Assembly (NCBI GenBank): GCA_016706545.1
Contig: JADJJK010000003.1
Span: 248,001 to 312,000, forward strand
Reading direction: 5' to 3'
Source of the DNA: Myxococcales bacterium
GTDB taxonomy: Bacteria > Myxococcota_A > Polyangia > Haliangiales > Haliangiaceae
DNA length: 64,000 nt
The position numbers and the translations under genes are program-made. Every line of letters starts with the position of its first letter. The stretch's first letter is position 1. The notes beneath the pieces were generated by a model. It had not been told where the DNA came from and did no database searches. It saw nothing but the letters and a program-made list of their open reading frames with translations. Below are positions 9,454 through 20,019 of this stretch, one piece after another.

Positions 9454-10344
9454 GTGACCTCTGCGCCAACCGTGTCGTCCGTCGCGTCTCGCCGTCCCTT
9501 CGAGATCGTTCGCAGCCCGGCCGCCATGCGCGCCCAGGCCGAGCACTGGCGTCGCGACGGCTTGCGCATCGCGGTGGTGCCCACCATGGGCTCACTGCAC
9601 GAAGGCCACCTGACCCTCCTGCGCGCCGCGCGGGCGGCGGCGGACCTGGTGGTGCTGACGATCTTCGTCAACCCCACGCAGTTTGGGCCCAGCGAAGATC
9701 TGGCGCGCTACCCGCGCGACGAGGCCGGCGATCTGCGCAAGGCGCTGCCCACCGGCATCGACTGCGCGTTCTGTCCGGACGCCGCCTCCATGTATCCGCC
9801 CGGCGCCCAGACCTTCGTCACCGTGCGCGAGCTCGAGCTGCCGCTGTGCGGGCAGTCTCGCCCCGGCCACTTCGCCGGCGTCGCCACCGTGGTCAGCAAG
9901 CTGTTTCACCTGACCCGGCCGCACGTCGCGTTCTTTGGCGAGAAGGACTTCCAGCAGCTCGCCGTGATCCGCCGAATGGTGCGCGACCTGGACTTCGGCA
10001 TCGAGATCCGCGGCGTCGCCATCGTCCGCGAGCCTGATGGCCTGGCCATGTCGTCGCGCAACGCCTACCTCTCCGCCGAGGAGCGCGTCCAGGCGCTCGC
10101 GCTGTCCCGCGGGCTGGCGGCGGCGGCCGCGGCGTTCGCCGCTGGCGAGCGCGCCGCCGAAAAGCTCCTGGCCGCGGCGCTCGCCCCCATCGCCGCCGCG
10201 CCGCTTTCGCGCATCGACTACGTCGAACTCCGCGACGCCGAGGAGCTGTCGCCGGTGGAGCAGGTGACGCGCCCGGTGGTGCTGGCGATGGCGGTGTGGG
10301 TGGGCAAGACCCGGCTGCTCGACAACCGCGTGTTGCGCCCGTAA
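9454..10344 (+). CDS. panC: Pantothenate synthetase
   Basis: The enzyme joins pantoate and beta-alanine using ATP, the last step of vitamin B5 synthesis, in the cytosol. Signature motifs are all present: PTMGSLHEGH (HIGH-like ATP site), FVNPTQFGPSEDLARYPR, GQSRPGHFAGVATVV, FFGEKDFQQL and SSRNAYLS. The GTG at 9454 is preferred, giving 296 residues and a normal family length. A TTG at 9400 would add an atypical basic extension. No panB or panD lies nearby, so the gene stands alone here. Confidence 0.97.
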   Translation: MTSAPTVSSVASRRPFEIVRSPAAMRAQAEHWRRDGLRIAVVPTMGSLHEGHLTLLRAARAAADLVVLTIFVNPTQFGPSEDLARYPRDEAGDLRKALPTGIDCAFCPDAASMYPPGAQTFVTVRELELPLCGQSRPGHFAGVATVVSKLFHLTRPHVAFFGEKDFQQLAVIRRMVRDLDFGIEIRGVAIVREPDGLAMSSRNAYLSAEERVQALALSRGLAAAAAAFAAGERAAEKLLAAALAPIAAAPLSRIDYVELRDAEELSPVEQVTRPVVLAMAVWVGKTRLLDNRVLRP

Positions 10345-10506
10345 CCGTCCGTACCAGCTTGGCCGCCTGGCCGTCTGGCTGCGCCGTCGACGGCGCGCTG
10401 CGCCCTTTGCGTTCGCGTGCCAGGCGGGCGCTCGCGCTGGCGGCGAAACCTTGGCACCTCTCCCGCCAGGTGCGGTACTGTAGCGGCGTTTCGTCACGGA
10501 GGATGC

Positions 10507-11094
10507 GTGGACGCCCAGATCCATCGAGCCAGGCTCAGCAAGCGGCAGCGCGGCAACGCCATGCTGGTCGCGTTGATCGCGCTCACCGGCCTGGCCACGC
10601 TCGGCGCCATCACGGTGGGCTCGGTGCAGACTGGCCTGACCTCCGCCAACGCCGAGCGCGCCGCCACCATCGCGCGATACGCCGCCGAGAGCGGCGTCTG
10701 GGCCTCCCTCGACTATCTGCGCACCACCGTGTACGCAGATGAGGTCATCTTCTTCTCGTTCGTCACCCGGCCAAGCAACGTCGATCCAGAGGACATGCCC
10801 GGCCTGGCCGGCAATCGAGCGTTGCCAGGCAGCGCGGACAACCCGTTCTCGCCGGACATGAAGGCCTGGTACGACGTGATGATCCTGAACAACATCACGG
10901 ATCCCAAGTTCGCGGTGGTCGCGCCCGCAGACACCGAAGACTCCGACGGTCAGGTCATGCTCCGCTCCACCGGCCACGGCCCCGACGGCGCGGTCATCAC
11001 GCTCGAGGTCGACGTGAAGTTCATCGATCCAGACGGCGCCGCGCCGATCGACCCCACGACCTTCGTCATCCTGGCCTGGCGCGACGTCCTGTAG
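10507..11094 (+). CDS. PilX-like type IV pilus-associated protein
   Basis: The N-terminus has a short basic leader (RLSKRQRGNA) followed by one hydrophobic helix (MLVALIALTGLATLGAITVG) and TSANAERAATIARYAAESGV. This is the arrangement of PilX/minor-pilin-like N-terminal domains. The rest (about 130 residues) shows only weak beta character (VMLRSTGHGPDGAVITLEVD). The GTG start at 10507 is set by a good ribosome site, ggagg at 10498-10502. No other pilus gene is adjacent. A role in pilus biogenesis or adhesion is inferred from the N-terminus only. Confidence 0.65.
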   Translation: MDAQIHRARLSKRQRGNAMLVALIALTGLATLGAITVGSVQTGLTSANAERAATIARYAAESGVWASLDYLRTTVYADEVIFFSFVTRPSNVDPEDMPGLAGNRALPGSADNPFSPDMKAWYDVMILNNITDPKFAVVAPADTEDSDGQVMLRSTGHGPDGAVITLEVDVKFIDPDGAAPIDPTTFVILAWRDVL

Positions 11095-11128
11095 CGAGAT
11101 CGCAGCGCGGGCTCGTCAGGACACCGTC

Positions 11129-11764
11129 TCAGGCCGCCCGCGCGATGGCCTCCAGCTTGGCGGGCAGCGAGCGGCGATAGAACCGGCGGAGCTCCGTCAG
11201 CATGGCGGGCAGCCGGCGCGGGGTCACAAAGCGCGTCTCCAGGTACGTCGCGTAGCGGCGGGCGTTGTCGTTGGCCACCTGGTAGCGCAGGGCCTCGTCG
11301 GCGTCGAGATCCAGCTCATAGCTCGGCTCGGAGAACAGCCGTCGGCGCAGCGCCGCCGACACGCGCGTGCTGCCCGGCTCGCTCATGAGCAGGCAGGTGA
11401 CGTACTTGTCGACCTCCGCTTGCAGCTCCAGCTCCAGCGCGGACACCGCGCGCGCGTGGTTGGCGCAGAACACCGCGTAGACGAAGTGGCTCACCCCCTC
11501 GAGCGCCAGCAGGAAGTCGCCGAAGTTGTGCTCGCCCAGGCCACGCCCCGGGTCGTGTCGCTCCAGGTTCGCCAGCACCTGCGCGTCGATGAACAGGCCC
11601 AGCGCCACCTCGTCGTCGCCCTGGTGGATGAGGAGCTGCTCGCGCGGCCGTCGGCTCGGGCCCAGGTTGTCGCGCGCCTGCTCGTTCACCACGAAGTCCT
11701 GCACGTCCACCCCGGTCGCCACCCGGTACATCTCCTCGATCCCGCGCTGCACGCGGCCCAGCAT
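11129..11764 (-). CDS. Conserved helical protein of unknown function (second gene of coupled pair)
   Basis: This is a 211-residue, largely helical protein without signal or membrane segments. Distinct stretches are MLGRVQRGIEEMYRVATG, GVSHFVYAVFCANHARAVS, LELELQAEVDKYVTCLL and RRYATYLETRFVTPRRLP. The ATG at 11764 overlaps the upstream TGA (TGATG), which fixes the start, although the frame is open further upstream. The two products are probably made in fixed ratio and may form a complex. No family is recognised. Confidence 0.75.
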   Translation of the reverse strand: MLGRVQRGIEEMYRVATGVDVQDFVVNEQARDNLGPSRRPREQLLIHQGDDEVALGLFIDAQVLANLERHDPGRGLGEHNFGDFLLALEGVSHFVYAVFCANHARAVSALELELQAEVDKYVTCLLMSEPGSTRVSAALRRRLFSEPSYELDLDADEALRYQVANDNARRYATYLETRFVTPRRLPAMLTELRRFYRRSLPAKLEAIARAA

Positions 11765-12339
11765 CAATGCACCCCGCGGCTCTCTCCGACGATGAGCCCG
11801 GCGTCGCGGAGCTTGTCCTCCACCCACTCGTCGCGCGTGCGCAGCCACACCTCGTAGAGGTGCATCAGGTCGTGGTGGCCAAAGTCCACCCGCTTCTTCA
11901 CTTCGCTGAGCACGTCCACGAAGCGCGGGAAGTTGTCGGCCAGCTCGCCGTACACCTCCGTGATCGACTGCCCGCCGCGGCTGCCCCGGCCGGCGCTGGC
12001 CAGGTGGCGGGCGAGCTGGCCGTACGCGCTCTTGCCCAGGCTGACGTAGTAGTCCACGTCCACCAGGCTCCGGCCCAGCGACTCGGCGAAGAACCCCGCG
12101 ACCACCAGGGAGGTGTCGCCTACCTCCTTGAGGCTCCGCACTCGCTCTCCCGCCCCCTGGCTGGCCTTGGCCAGCTTGACCCCCAGCGGCTCATCGGGGA
12201 GCCGCGTGGTGGTCAGCTCCCCCAGCAGGTTGACCAGGTACCAGCCAGCAGGCTCGGAGGCGTCGATCTGCTTGGCGGTGAGGGCCTCGGTGACGACCTC
12301 ATGGAAAAACTCCTCCACAGTGGCAGCCAGTGTCAGCAT
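11764..12339 (-). CDS. Conserved helical protein of unknown function (first gene of coupled pair)
   Basis: This 191-residue soluble protein begins MLTLAATVEEFFHEVVTEAL. Recognisable stretches are PAGWYLVNLLGEL, YVSLGKSAYGQLARHL, SITEVYGELADNFPRFVDVL and DLMHLYEVWLRTRDEWVEDK. It is helical, without catalytic motifs that I can name. The ATG at 12339 is the only good start. It is divergent from groES and shares an upstream region of about 300 bp with it. It is coupled to the next gene by TGATG. Confidence 0.75.
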   Translation of the reverse strand: MLTLAATVEEFFHEVVTEALTAKQIDASEPAGWYLVNLLGELTTTRLPDEPLGVKLAKASQGAGERVRSLKEVGDTSLVVAGFFAESLGRSLVDVDYYVSLGKSAYGQLARHLASAGRGSRGGQSITEVYGELADNFPRFVDVLSEVKKRVDFGHHDLMHLYEVWLRTRDEWVEDKLRDAGLIVGESRGVH

Positions 12340-12640
12340 GATCCTATCTTCCGCCGTCGCCGCCTGGTTTCAAGAACCCTTTGAATCCTGTGGGTTAGAA
12401 AGGTAGGGAGAAGGAGGTGGGAAACCGGAGGCCGGCACTTGAGCGGTCGGTCCGCTTGCGATCGAAGTTCGCAGGAAATCCAACGGCCTGGCCCCTTGCC
12501 ATTTGACTCACCGGACTTATCCTGCGCGCCATCAGCACTCGCCTTGCGCGAGTGCTAACAAAATTCGGCCGGATTTCTGAGGTTTGGCTCTCACAGGTCA
12601 AGCGTTACCCCGTCCGGCCAGCACTTCCGAGGAGACAGCG
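12340..12640. promoter_or_regulatory. Divergent intergenic region upstream of groESL
   Basis: These 301 bp hold no gene. The groES-proximal part contains a TTGACT at 12503-12508 that could be a -35 element, with no clear -10 at standard spacing, followed by the CIRCE operator. The distal part carries a weak dyad, ttcaa-N7-ttgaa, near 12372-12388. Confidence 0.5.
12532..12558 (+). promoter_or_regulatory. CIRCE operator (HrcA-binding inverted repeat)
   Basis: The left arm is tcagcactc (12532-12540), followed by a 9-base spacer (12541-12549) and the right arm gagtgctaa (12550-12558). It matches the CIRCE consensus TTAGCACTC-N9-GAGTGCTAA with one arm mismatch and correct spacing. It lies 82 bases before groES and indicates heat-shock control by the HrcA repressor, which is not encoded in this window. 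Confidence 0.93.
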
Positions 12641-12925
12641 ATGAACGTTCGACCCCTGCAAGACCGCATCCTGGTACGCCGCGTCGAGGAGCAAGAGAAG
12701 ACCAAAGGCGGCCTCATCATTCCGGACTCCGCCAAGGAGCGTCCGCTCGAAGGCAAGGTCATCGCGGTTGGCTCTGGCAAGCGCGAAGACGGCAAGCTCA
12801 TCCCGCTGGACGTCAAGGCAGGAGACCGCATCCTCTTTGGCAAGTACACGGGCACCGAGATCAAGGTGGAAGGCGTGGAGCACATCATCCTGCGCGAGGA
12901 CGAGATCCTCGGGATCATCGAGTAA
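12641..12925 (+). CDS. groES: Co-chaperonin GroES
   Basis: This is the 10-kDa heptameric lid of the GroEL folding chamber. The sequence is canonical: MNVRPLQDRILVRRVEEQE, the mobile loop with KTKGGLIIPDSAKERP, and the end HIILREDEILGIIE. At 94 residues it has the standard length. The ATG at 12641 follows a gagg ribosome site; upstream in-frame starts are not family-like. It forms an operon with groEL nine bases downstream and is controlled by the CIRCE element. Confidence 0.98.
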   Translation: MNVRPLQDRILVRRVEEQEKTKGGLIIPDSAKERPLEGKVIAVGSGKREDGKLIPLDVKAGDRILFGKYTGTEIKVEGVEHIILREDEILGIIE

Positions 12926-12934
12926 GGAACGGTC

Positions 12935-14611
<1,677 letters not shown>

Positions 14612-14666
14612 GCTCCACGGAGGTGGCGCTCACGCCGCCTCGCTACGTGGGTCTCGTCCGCGGCAC

Positions 14667-14687
14667 AGCGCGCCCTCGTGGCGCGCT
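14667..14687 (+). terminator. Possible hairpin terminator after groEL
   Basis: An 8-bp perfect stem, agcgcgcc/ggcgcgct, with a 5-base loop lies 55 bases after groEL and before a convergent gene. There is no T-run, so intrinsic termination is only possible, not certain. Confidence 0.45.
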
Positions 14688-14746
14688 TGCCGCGTTTGGC
14701 CGCGCCGCGACCAGCCCCTGGTGACGCGGCGGCCGGCGCCGCGTCG

Positions 14747-15064
14747 TCAATCGCAGGTGCGCAGCTCGGTGATGTTCTTGGCGGCGGTCGCACAATCGAT
14801 CTGATCGTCGTTGTTGGCCGCCTGGCACTTGTTCACGCAGAACTCCATCCCGCGGGTCAGCTTGTCCTGCAACGCTGGCTCACGCTTCTCTGGGGGCAGC
14901 CGAGAGGCCTCCACGTCGCGGAACGTGATGGTGGCGTAGTTGCGGCACATCCGCTCGCACTTGGTCCGGTCGGCCTTGCCGCACGCACCAAGGCCAAGGA
15001 CCAGCGCCAGCAGGAGCGCCAGGCGCGCGGCGAACGCGGGGGCACCGCGTGGGAGGTCAAGCAT
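14747..15064 (-). CDS. Small Cys-rich lipoprotein, unknown function
   Basis: The signal peptide ends in LALVLGLGAC, a lipobox with Cys as lipid anchor. The mature part is about 75 residues with evenly spaced cysteine pairs (CERMCRNY, FCVNKCQ, DCAT, RTCD), suggesting a disulfide-stabilised helical hairpin. ATG 15064 is taken as start; ATG 15079 is in frame and also possible. It is convergent with groEL and divergent from the barrel gene. Such small Cys-paired lipoproteins recur in myxobacteria by my recollection, without known function. Confidence 0.75.
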   Translation of the reverse strand: MLDLPRGAPAFAARLALLLALVLGLGACGKADRTKCERMCRNYATITFRDVEASRLPPEKREPALQDKLTRGMEFCVNKCQAANNDDQIDCATAAKNITELRTCD

Positions 15065-15158
15065 GGCATGCCCTACCATGGCCCTTGCCACCTTGGCCAC
15101 GTGATGATGGACAAAGCCATGACGCGGCAAGACGCCGCGGTGTACGCTGCCCGCTGCG

Positions 15159-16538
15159 GTGCGCGCTGCTCTCCCCGTCAGCCTCGGTCCGATCGCTGCG
15201 ATCTCGGTGACCGCGGTGGTCCTGTTGTCGGGGCGCGCGGCGGCGCAGGCGCCGCCGGCGGATCCTCGTGAGCCGGCGGCGACAGAAGCCGCGACGGAAG
15301 CGGCACCGGAAGCCGCAACAGAAGCGACACCGGAAGCACCGGAAGCTGCGACAGAAGCGGAGCCAGAAGCGGACACAGAAGCAGCACCCGACCTGGCGTC
15401 GGACGCCAGCGCCGCCGCTGGCTCGGTCGACCTGGCCGCTGGCCAAGACGGCGGCGCAGGTCCTGGCGTGGACGCCCCGAGGGCCCGCGCCGACCTCCAC
15501 GTGGACGCCAGCGCCGAGGTCGCGCTCGAGCTGGACTCGAACCTGGCGCGGGTGGAGTCCACCGGCAGCGAGCCGCAGACCACCGCGCTGGCGACCCGGC
15601 TCGGCAGCCGCCTGGAGCTGGGGGCGGCGTGGCCCAGCGGGCACCGGCTGGTGCTGGTGGGCACCGGGCACCTGCGCATTGCTCCCGATTCGGAGGTGCA
15701 GAGCGAAGACCTGGCGCAGACCACGGTGGACGCGCAATGGACCCGGCCCGCGCGGCAGGGCGCGGTGCGCGCAGGGCTGCGGCTGGGCGGTCGCGACGTC
15801 ACCTCGCTGCACGGCGCGGACGGTGACCGGACCTACCGCAGCGGCAGCCTGGATCTGGTGCTGGTCTTGTTCGGCGACAGCTCGCGCGTCGCGGTGAGCG
15901 TGGGGCCGCGCGGCTTCCAGTACAAGGCCAGCGGCGCCCTCAGCTGGGTCGGGGCTGGCACCAGCGCGCGCGGCGACTTCCCGCTGTGGCGCAGCGAGGA
16001 TGAGGCGCGCAGCCTCGAGCTCGTCGCGACCGTGGGCGTCGAGCAGCGCGCGTACTACGGCAAGGCCAACAGCAACCGGTGCCTGCCGGGCGCCGAGATC
16101 GACGAGAGCTGCTTCCTGCTCACGCCGCGCCGGCGCGGGGACCGGATGCACCGCGCCAGCGTGAGCGCGGTCTATTCCGGAGCGGTGGTGGCGAGCATCG
16201 AGGGGCAGCTCACGGTGATGGACTCCAACAGCTTTGGCCAGTCGTGGCAGAGCCTGCGCGCCCGCGCCGCCGTCACCGCGCCCGTCGCCGGCCTGTTCGC
16301 GTCCGTCACCGGCACGCTGCAGGCCGAGCGCTATCCCGAGGGCCTCCTGGTCAAGCAGGCCCTCGAGACCTACGAGTCGCTCGACGCCGACAACCGCAGC
16401 TCGCTGGAGCTGCGGCTCGCCCGCTCGCTCAGCGGGTGCGTCGAGCTCGAGCTGCGCGGGGCGATCTGGCGCGACCTGTTTCGCGAGTCGTCGTACCAGC
16501 GCTTTGTCACGTCGGCGGGCCTGGTCTGGAGCCGCTGA
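15159..16538 (+). CDS. Secreted protein with repetitive linker and probable outer-membrane beta-barrel
   Basis: The GTG start is followed by a signal peptide (PIAAISVTAVVLLSGRAAAQA). A 60-residue linker built from Ala, Thr, Glu and Pro (EAATEAAPEAATEAT) precedes about 360 residues of alternating beta-strand pattern (ADLHVDASAEVALELDSN, HRLVLVGTGHLRIAPDS, RVAVSVGPRGFQYKASG), ending in the aromatic-type terminus SAGLVWSR. This fits an outer-membrane barrel of 14-18 strands. The linker DNA is an imperfect gaagc-rich repeat at about 15285-15390. Function is unknown; transport or surface structure is possible. Confidence 0.7.
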   Translation: MRAALPVSLGPIAAISVTAVVLLSGRAAAQAPPADPREPAATEAATEAAPEAATEATPEAPEAATEAEPEADTEAAPDLASDASAAAGSVDLAAGQDGGAGPGVDAPRARADLHVDASAEVALELDSNLARVESTGSEPQTTALATRLGSRLELGAAWPSGHRLVLVGTGHLRIAPDSEVQSEDLAQTTVDAQWTRPARQGAVRAGLRLGGRDVTSLHGADGDRTYRSGSLDLVLVLFGDSSRVAVSVGPRGFQYKASGALSWVGAGTSARGDFPLWRSEDEARSLELVATVGVEQRAYYGKANSNRCLPGAEIDESCFLLTPRRRGDRMHRASVSAVYSGAVVASIEGQLTVMDSNSFGQSWQSLRARAAVTAPVAGLFASVTGTLQAERYPEGLLVKQALETYESLDADNRSSLELRLARSLSGCVELELRGAIWRDLFRESSYQRFVTSAGLVWSR

Positions 16539-16578
16539 GCCCTGGGCCGGTCGCCGGGCTGACGCTCGCGCTCGCGCC

Positions 16579-17196
16579 TTACGGAACGGTGACCTGGAAG
16601 GTCACGCTCACGTCGGTGGCGCCGCCCAGCGTGGAGAAGCCGCCAGCGTCTTTCACCGTCATCGCGGCGCTCGCGGTCTTGGCCGGCGCGCTGTTGACGG
16701 GCGGCATGTGACGCAAGGTGACGAGCATCGTGCCGGTGCCGCGCGCGGCGACAAACGAGTTGGCGAGGCCGATCGGCAGCCCCCCGGCGTCGGTGTCCGC
16801 GTAGCTGTGGGTCAGCGCGGCGCCCGTCTGGTTGCTGGCTGGGCCGTTGACCGCCGTGCCGGTGAAGAACACCTGGTGCTCGGTGGCCTCATCGGCCACC
16901 TCCACCGTGATGTCCTCGGCCGGGGTCTCGAGCCGGTTCTCGAAGCGGACCGCGGCGGTGTACGTGGTCGCGGCGACCAGGTTGATCGGATCCACGGTGG
17001 GGGCGGCCCCGCCGTCGCCGTCGGGGTCGTTGAAGGTGGCGGTGACCGCGGCGCCGCCGGCGGCCGGGGTGAAGGTCAAGATCACCGTGGTGATGACCTC
17101 GTTCTCGTTGTGGTTGTGCTCGTCGTCGTCGCACGCGCCGAGCAGCGCAGAAGAAGAGAGGCAGAGGACCGTGAGCAGAGACGTGGAAAATCGCAT
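16579..17196 (-). CDS. His-rich lipoprotein partner of TonB-dependent receptor
   Basis: The signal ends LCLSSSALLGAC (lipobox). The mature N-terminus is immediately metal-ligand-rich: DDDEHNHNENE. The body is a beta-sandwich-like domain (ITTVILTFTPAAGG, DPDGDGGAAPTVDPINL, YTAAVRFENRLETPAEDI, EHQVFFTGTA). Similar lipoproteins are known beside TonB-dependent receptors, notably in Bacteroidetes. Here the gene lies 18 bases after the receptor gene on the same strand. A surface metal-capture role is inferred from the His/Asp cluster and context. The 205-residue length appears complete. Confidence 0.75.
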   Translation of the reverse strand: MRFSTSLLTVLCLSSSALLGACDDDEHNHNENEVITTVILTFTPAAGGAAVTATFNDPDGDGGAAPTVDPINLVAATTYTAAVRFENRLETPAEDITVEVADEATEHQVFFTGTAVNGPASNQTGAALTHSYADTDAGGLPIGLANSFVAARGTGTMLVTLRHMPPVNSAPAKTASAAMTVKDAGGFSTLGGATDVSVTFQVTVP

Positions 17197-17214
17197 GATC
17201 GACTCCTTGGGAGT

Positions 17215-19755
17215 TCAGGGAAAAGACGAGGTGAGCAGGCTCAGCCGCAGCAGCACCTGCGTGCCGGGCTGGTCTGCGAAGTAGCGCAATAAGCTCGTGT
17301 AGTCGCGATAGCGAGTGTTGAGGAGGTTCTGGCCTTGCAGGGCCAGCTTCAGCGTGTGCTTGCCGAGCTGCACCTCGGCGCCGGCCTCGGCGCCAAGCAG
17401 GAAGTACGCATCCGGCGGCGGCGCAAAGTCCGCCGCCAGATCGAAGCGCTCCTGCCGGGCGACGTAGGTGCCGGCCAACGAGACGAAGCTGTCGTGCCAG
17501 CACCCGCGCGCTGGCAGCTTGTAGGTGGCCGAGGCCCGGACTCGATCCGGAGGCACGAACACCAGCGGCGAGTCCTCGCTGAGGTTTCGGGCGCGCACCA
17601 TCGAGAGCTGCGCGCCCAGCTCGAGGAAGCTCGTCGGCGTCGCCGAGACGCCGCCGTCAAAGCCGTAGAACAGCGCGTCGACCGCCTTGGTGATGAAGCG
17701 CGGATACGTCCCGCGGATCAGCACGTCGAAGATCGGCGCGCCGTCCGCTCCGATGGCCGGCGCGAAGTAGATGTAGTCTTCGATCCGGTTGGCGTACGCC
17801 GACGCCTCGGCCACCAGGCGCGCGCCCTGGAACGTGGACGTCACCGAGGCAGAGTAGGTGGTCTCGGCGCCCAGATCTGGCTTGCCCAGCCCCACCACGG
17901 GGAAGGTCGGGGCGCTGCCGTTGAGATACTGCTCGTCCGGGTTGGGCGGACGAGAGGCGGTGGACAGGTCCAGCTTGACGGCCCAGGCCGGCGTGAGCTG
18001 GCGCAGGCCGCCCACCGAGGCGGACACCGTGTGAAACAGCGAGCTGCATTCCACGGGATCCATCTCCGGCCCGCAGGCGTCTTCCGCGAGCTGGCCGCTG
18101 CGCACCAGCCGCAGGAAGTCGCGTCGCTGCATCTCCGAGGTGCGGCCGAGGACGTCGTAGCGGACCCCGGCCTCGAGCTCGAAGTCGTGGCCCACCAGGC
18201 GCTCGATGGCGAACACCCCGGCGCCCAGCGAGCGATGATCCGGCACCAGCGGCAGCCCGCTGTAGCTGTGGAGCTGCCCCACCGCGACCGCGCCCACGGT
18301 GCCGCGCACGTGCAGGTGGTCATTGAGGTGGAGCGGATAGTGCGTGAGCGCGGCCTCCAGCTCGCTGGTGAACAAGCGGAAGTTGAACTGCGGTCCGGTG
18401 ACCGCGTCGCGCACGATCTCGTACTCCTCGCGGTGGTCATGCTGGAACGACAGCGTCGTGCCCAGCGTGCCCAGCTCCCCCAGCTCCCACTTGCCGCGCG
18501 CCAGCGCCAGATCGTGGGCCACCGCTTGCGAAGGCCGGTCGATCTCGAAGTCGGCACGATAGGCCTCCGAGCCGAGCGGTCGCTCGCGCTCGAGCTGCGC
18601 GTAGAAGTCGTCGCTCGACTCCATGCGCAAGCACGAGCACACGCCGAGCTCGGCCTGGTAGCGCCGGTACGACAGCTTGTAGTCGGCGGAGCCGCGCCGG
18701 TACCCCACGGTGGCGCCCAGGCTGCCCTCCATCACGCCCGTGTTGTCGAGCGGGTAGTCCGGGGTGGAGGCCGAGGCCAGGCGCTTGAAGCTGCCCTCGA
18801 GCTGCCAGGCCAGGCCGGGCAGGCTCGTGGGCGCGGCCTGCACGCGGGCCGCGACGTTGCCGCCGCTGCCATTGGCCGTGCCGATCACGTGCAGCTCGGT
18901 CTTGAGCCCGGGGCGGGTCAGCAGATCAGGAGGATCCACCAGCACCGCGCCGCCGATCGCGTCCGGTCCATAGCGCACGCCAGCGGCGCCGCGCACCACC
19001 GTGAGCCGGTCGGCGATGAAGGGATCGATCTCGGGCGCGTGATCGATCCCCCACTCCTGCGCGCGATGCCGCACCGCATCGACCAGGATGAGCAGCCGCC
19101 GCCCGTACTGGCCGCGGACGATGGGCTTGGCCATGCCGCTGCCCGAGCGGAGCTGGGTCACGCCCGGCACCTCGGACAGCGTCTCCGCCAGCGCCTGCCC
19201 GCGCTTGCGGGCCAGCGCCGCGCCCGAGAGCACGGCGGTGGCTCGCATCTCGGTGGCCACCGGCGCCTTGTCCTCGACGACGATCACCTCTTCGTCCATC
19301 GCTGACAGCTCGATCTCGATGGACACCACCTGCCCACCTCGCACCGCGAGCTGCTGGCGGGCCACCGTGTAGCCCATCAGCTCGACCTCGAGGGTGAGCT
19401 CACCCGGGCACAGGTCCCGCAAGATGAAGTGCCCGGCGCCATCGGTGTCGCCCAGCACCGCGTCGCCGACGCGCACCAGCGCTCCCGCCAGCGCTTCGTG
19501 GGTGTCTGCGTCGATGACGTGGGAGTCCACCGACCCGGTGCAGGGCGCTGGCTGCGCTGGTGGCGCCGGCTGTGCAGGCGCCGGCTGTGCAGGCGCCGGC
19601 TGTGCAGGCGCCGGCCCGGGAGCCGGCGGCGCCGGCCCGGGAGCCGGCGTCGCCGCTGGTCCGGCATCCGGACGCTCCTGCGCCTGGGCGAGCGTGCCCC
19701 AAGGAGCAAGCGTACCAAGCGCGATCAAGGCGATGAACAACGTCTTCGTGTGCAC
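17215..19755 (-). CDS. TonB-dependent outer-membrane receptor, probably for a metal or metal complex
   Basis: This 846-residue protein has a signal peptide (to about 26), a Pro/Ala linker with PAPAQ repeats (27-70), a carboxypeptidase-regulatory-like domain (about 72-150: VIDADTHEALAGALVRV), a plug domain (about 165-275: GQALAETLSEVPGVTQLRSG, VRGQYGRRLLILVDAVR, LTVVRGAAGVRYGPDAIGGA) and a 22-strand-type barrel ending in LLLRLSLLTSSF. It imports a ligand using TonB energy. Its neighbours, a His-rich lipoprotein and a small His/Cys membrane protein, point to a metal such as zinc or copper, by inference. The GTG start at 19755 directly precedes the signal peptide. Confidence 0.93.
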   Translation of the reverse strand: MHTKTLFIALIALGTLAPWGTLAQAQERPDAGPAATPAPGPAPPAPGPAPAQPAPAQPAPAQPAPPAQPAPCTGSVDSHVIDADTHEALAGALVRVGDAVLGDTDGAGHFILRDLCPGELTLEVELMGYTVARQQLAVRGGQVVSIEIELSAMDEEVIVVEDKAPVATEMRATAVLSGAALARKRGQALAETLSEVPGVTQLRSGSGMAKPIVRGQYGRRLLILVDAVRHRAQEWGIDHAPEIDPFIADRLTVVRGAAGVRYGPDAIGGAVLVDPPDLLTRPGLKTELHVIGTANGSGGNVAARVQAAPTSLPGLAWQLEGSFKRLASASTPDYPLDNTGVMEGSLGATVGYRRGSADYKLSYRRYQAELGVCSCLRMESSDDFYAQLERERPLGSEAYRADFEIDRPSQAVAHDLALARGKWELGELGTLGTTLSFQHDHREEYEIVRDAVTGPQFNFRLFTSELEAALTHYPLHLNDHLHVRGTVGAVAVGQLHSYSGLPLVPDHRSLGAGVFAIERLVGHDFELEAGVRYDVLGRTSEMQRRDFLRLVRSGQLAEDACGPEMDPVECSSLFHTVSASVGGLRQLTPAWAVKLDLSTASRPPNPDEQYLNGSAPTFPVVGLGKPDLGAETTYSASVTSTFQGARLVAEASAYANRIEDYIYFAPAIGADGAPIFDVLIRGTYPRFITKAVDALFYGFDGGVSATPTSFLELGAQLSMVRARNLSEDSPLVFVPPDRVRASATYKLPARGCWHDSFVSLAGTYVARQERFDLAADFAPPPDAYFLLGAEAGAEVQLGKHTLKLALQGQNLLNTRYRDYTSLLRYFADQPGTQVLLRLSLLTSSFP

Positions 19756-20019
19756 GGGGACCTACTTCGCGAACTCGTCTCCACCGCGCGGCGCGTGACG
19801 CGAGGAGCTCCTGCGCGTCGCCGCCTGCGGACACCGCTGTGCCAGGGCCAACCGCGAGCGGCCGACGGGGCTGGTGCCGCAAAGGCTGTCAGCGCCGCGC
19901 TCGCGATGGACCTGGTTCACCTGGCCGACGCCGGTCGTCCTGCAGCGGGCCATCTGGGGCCCGCGCGCAGCGAGAGAACACTCCTCATGCTGCGCAGCGC
20001 GAGACGTGACCGGTCGCGG

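Noticed and set aside
19756..20019. Cobalamin or other riboswitch before the TonB-dependent receptor
   Set aside because: No B12-box or other conserved riboswitch core was recognised in the 264 bases on the minus strand.
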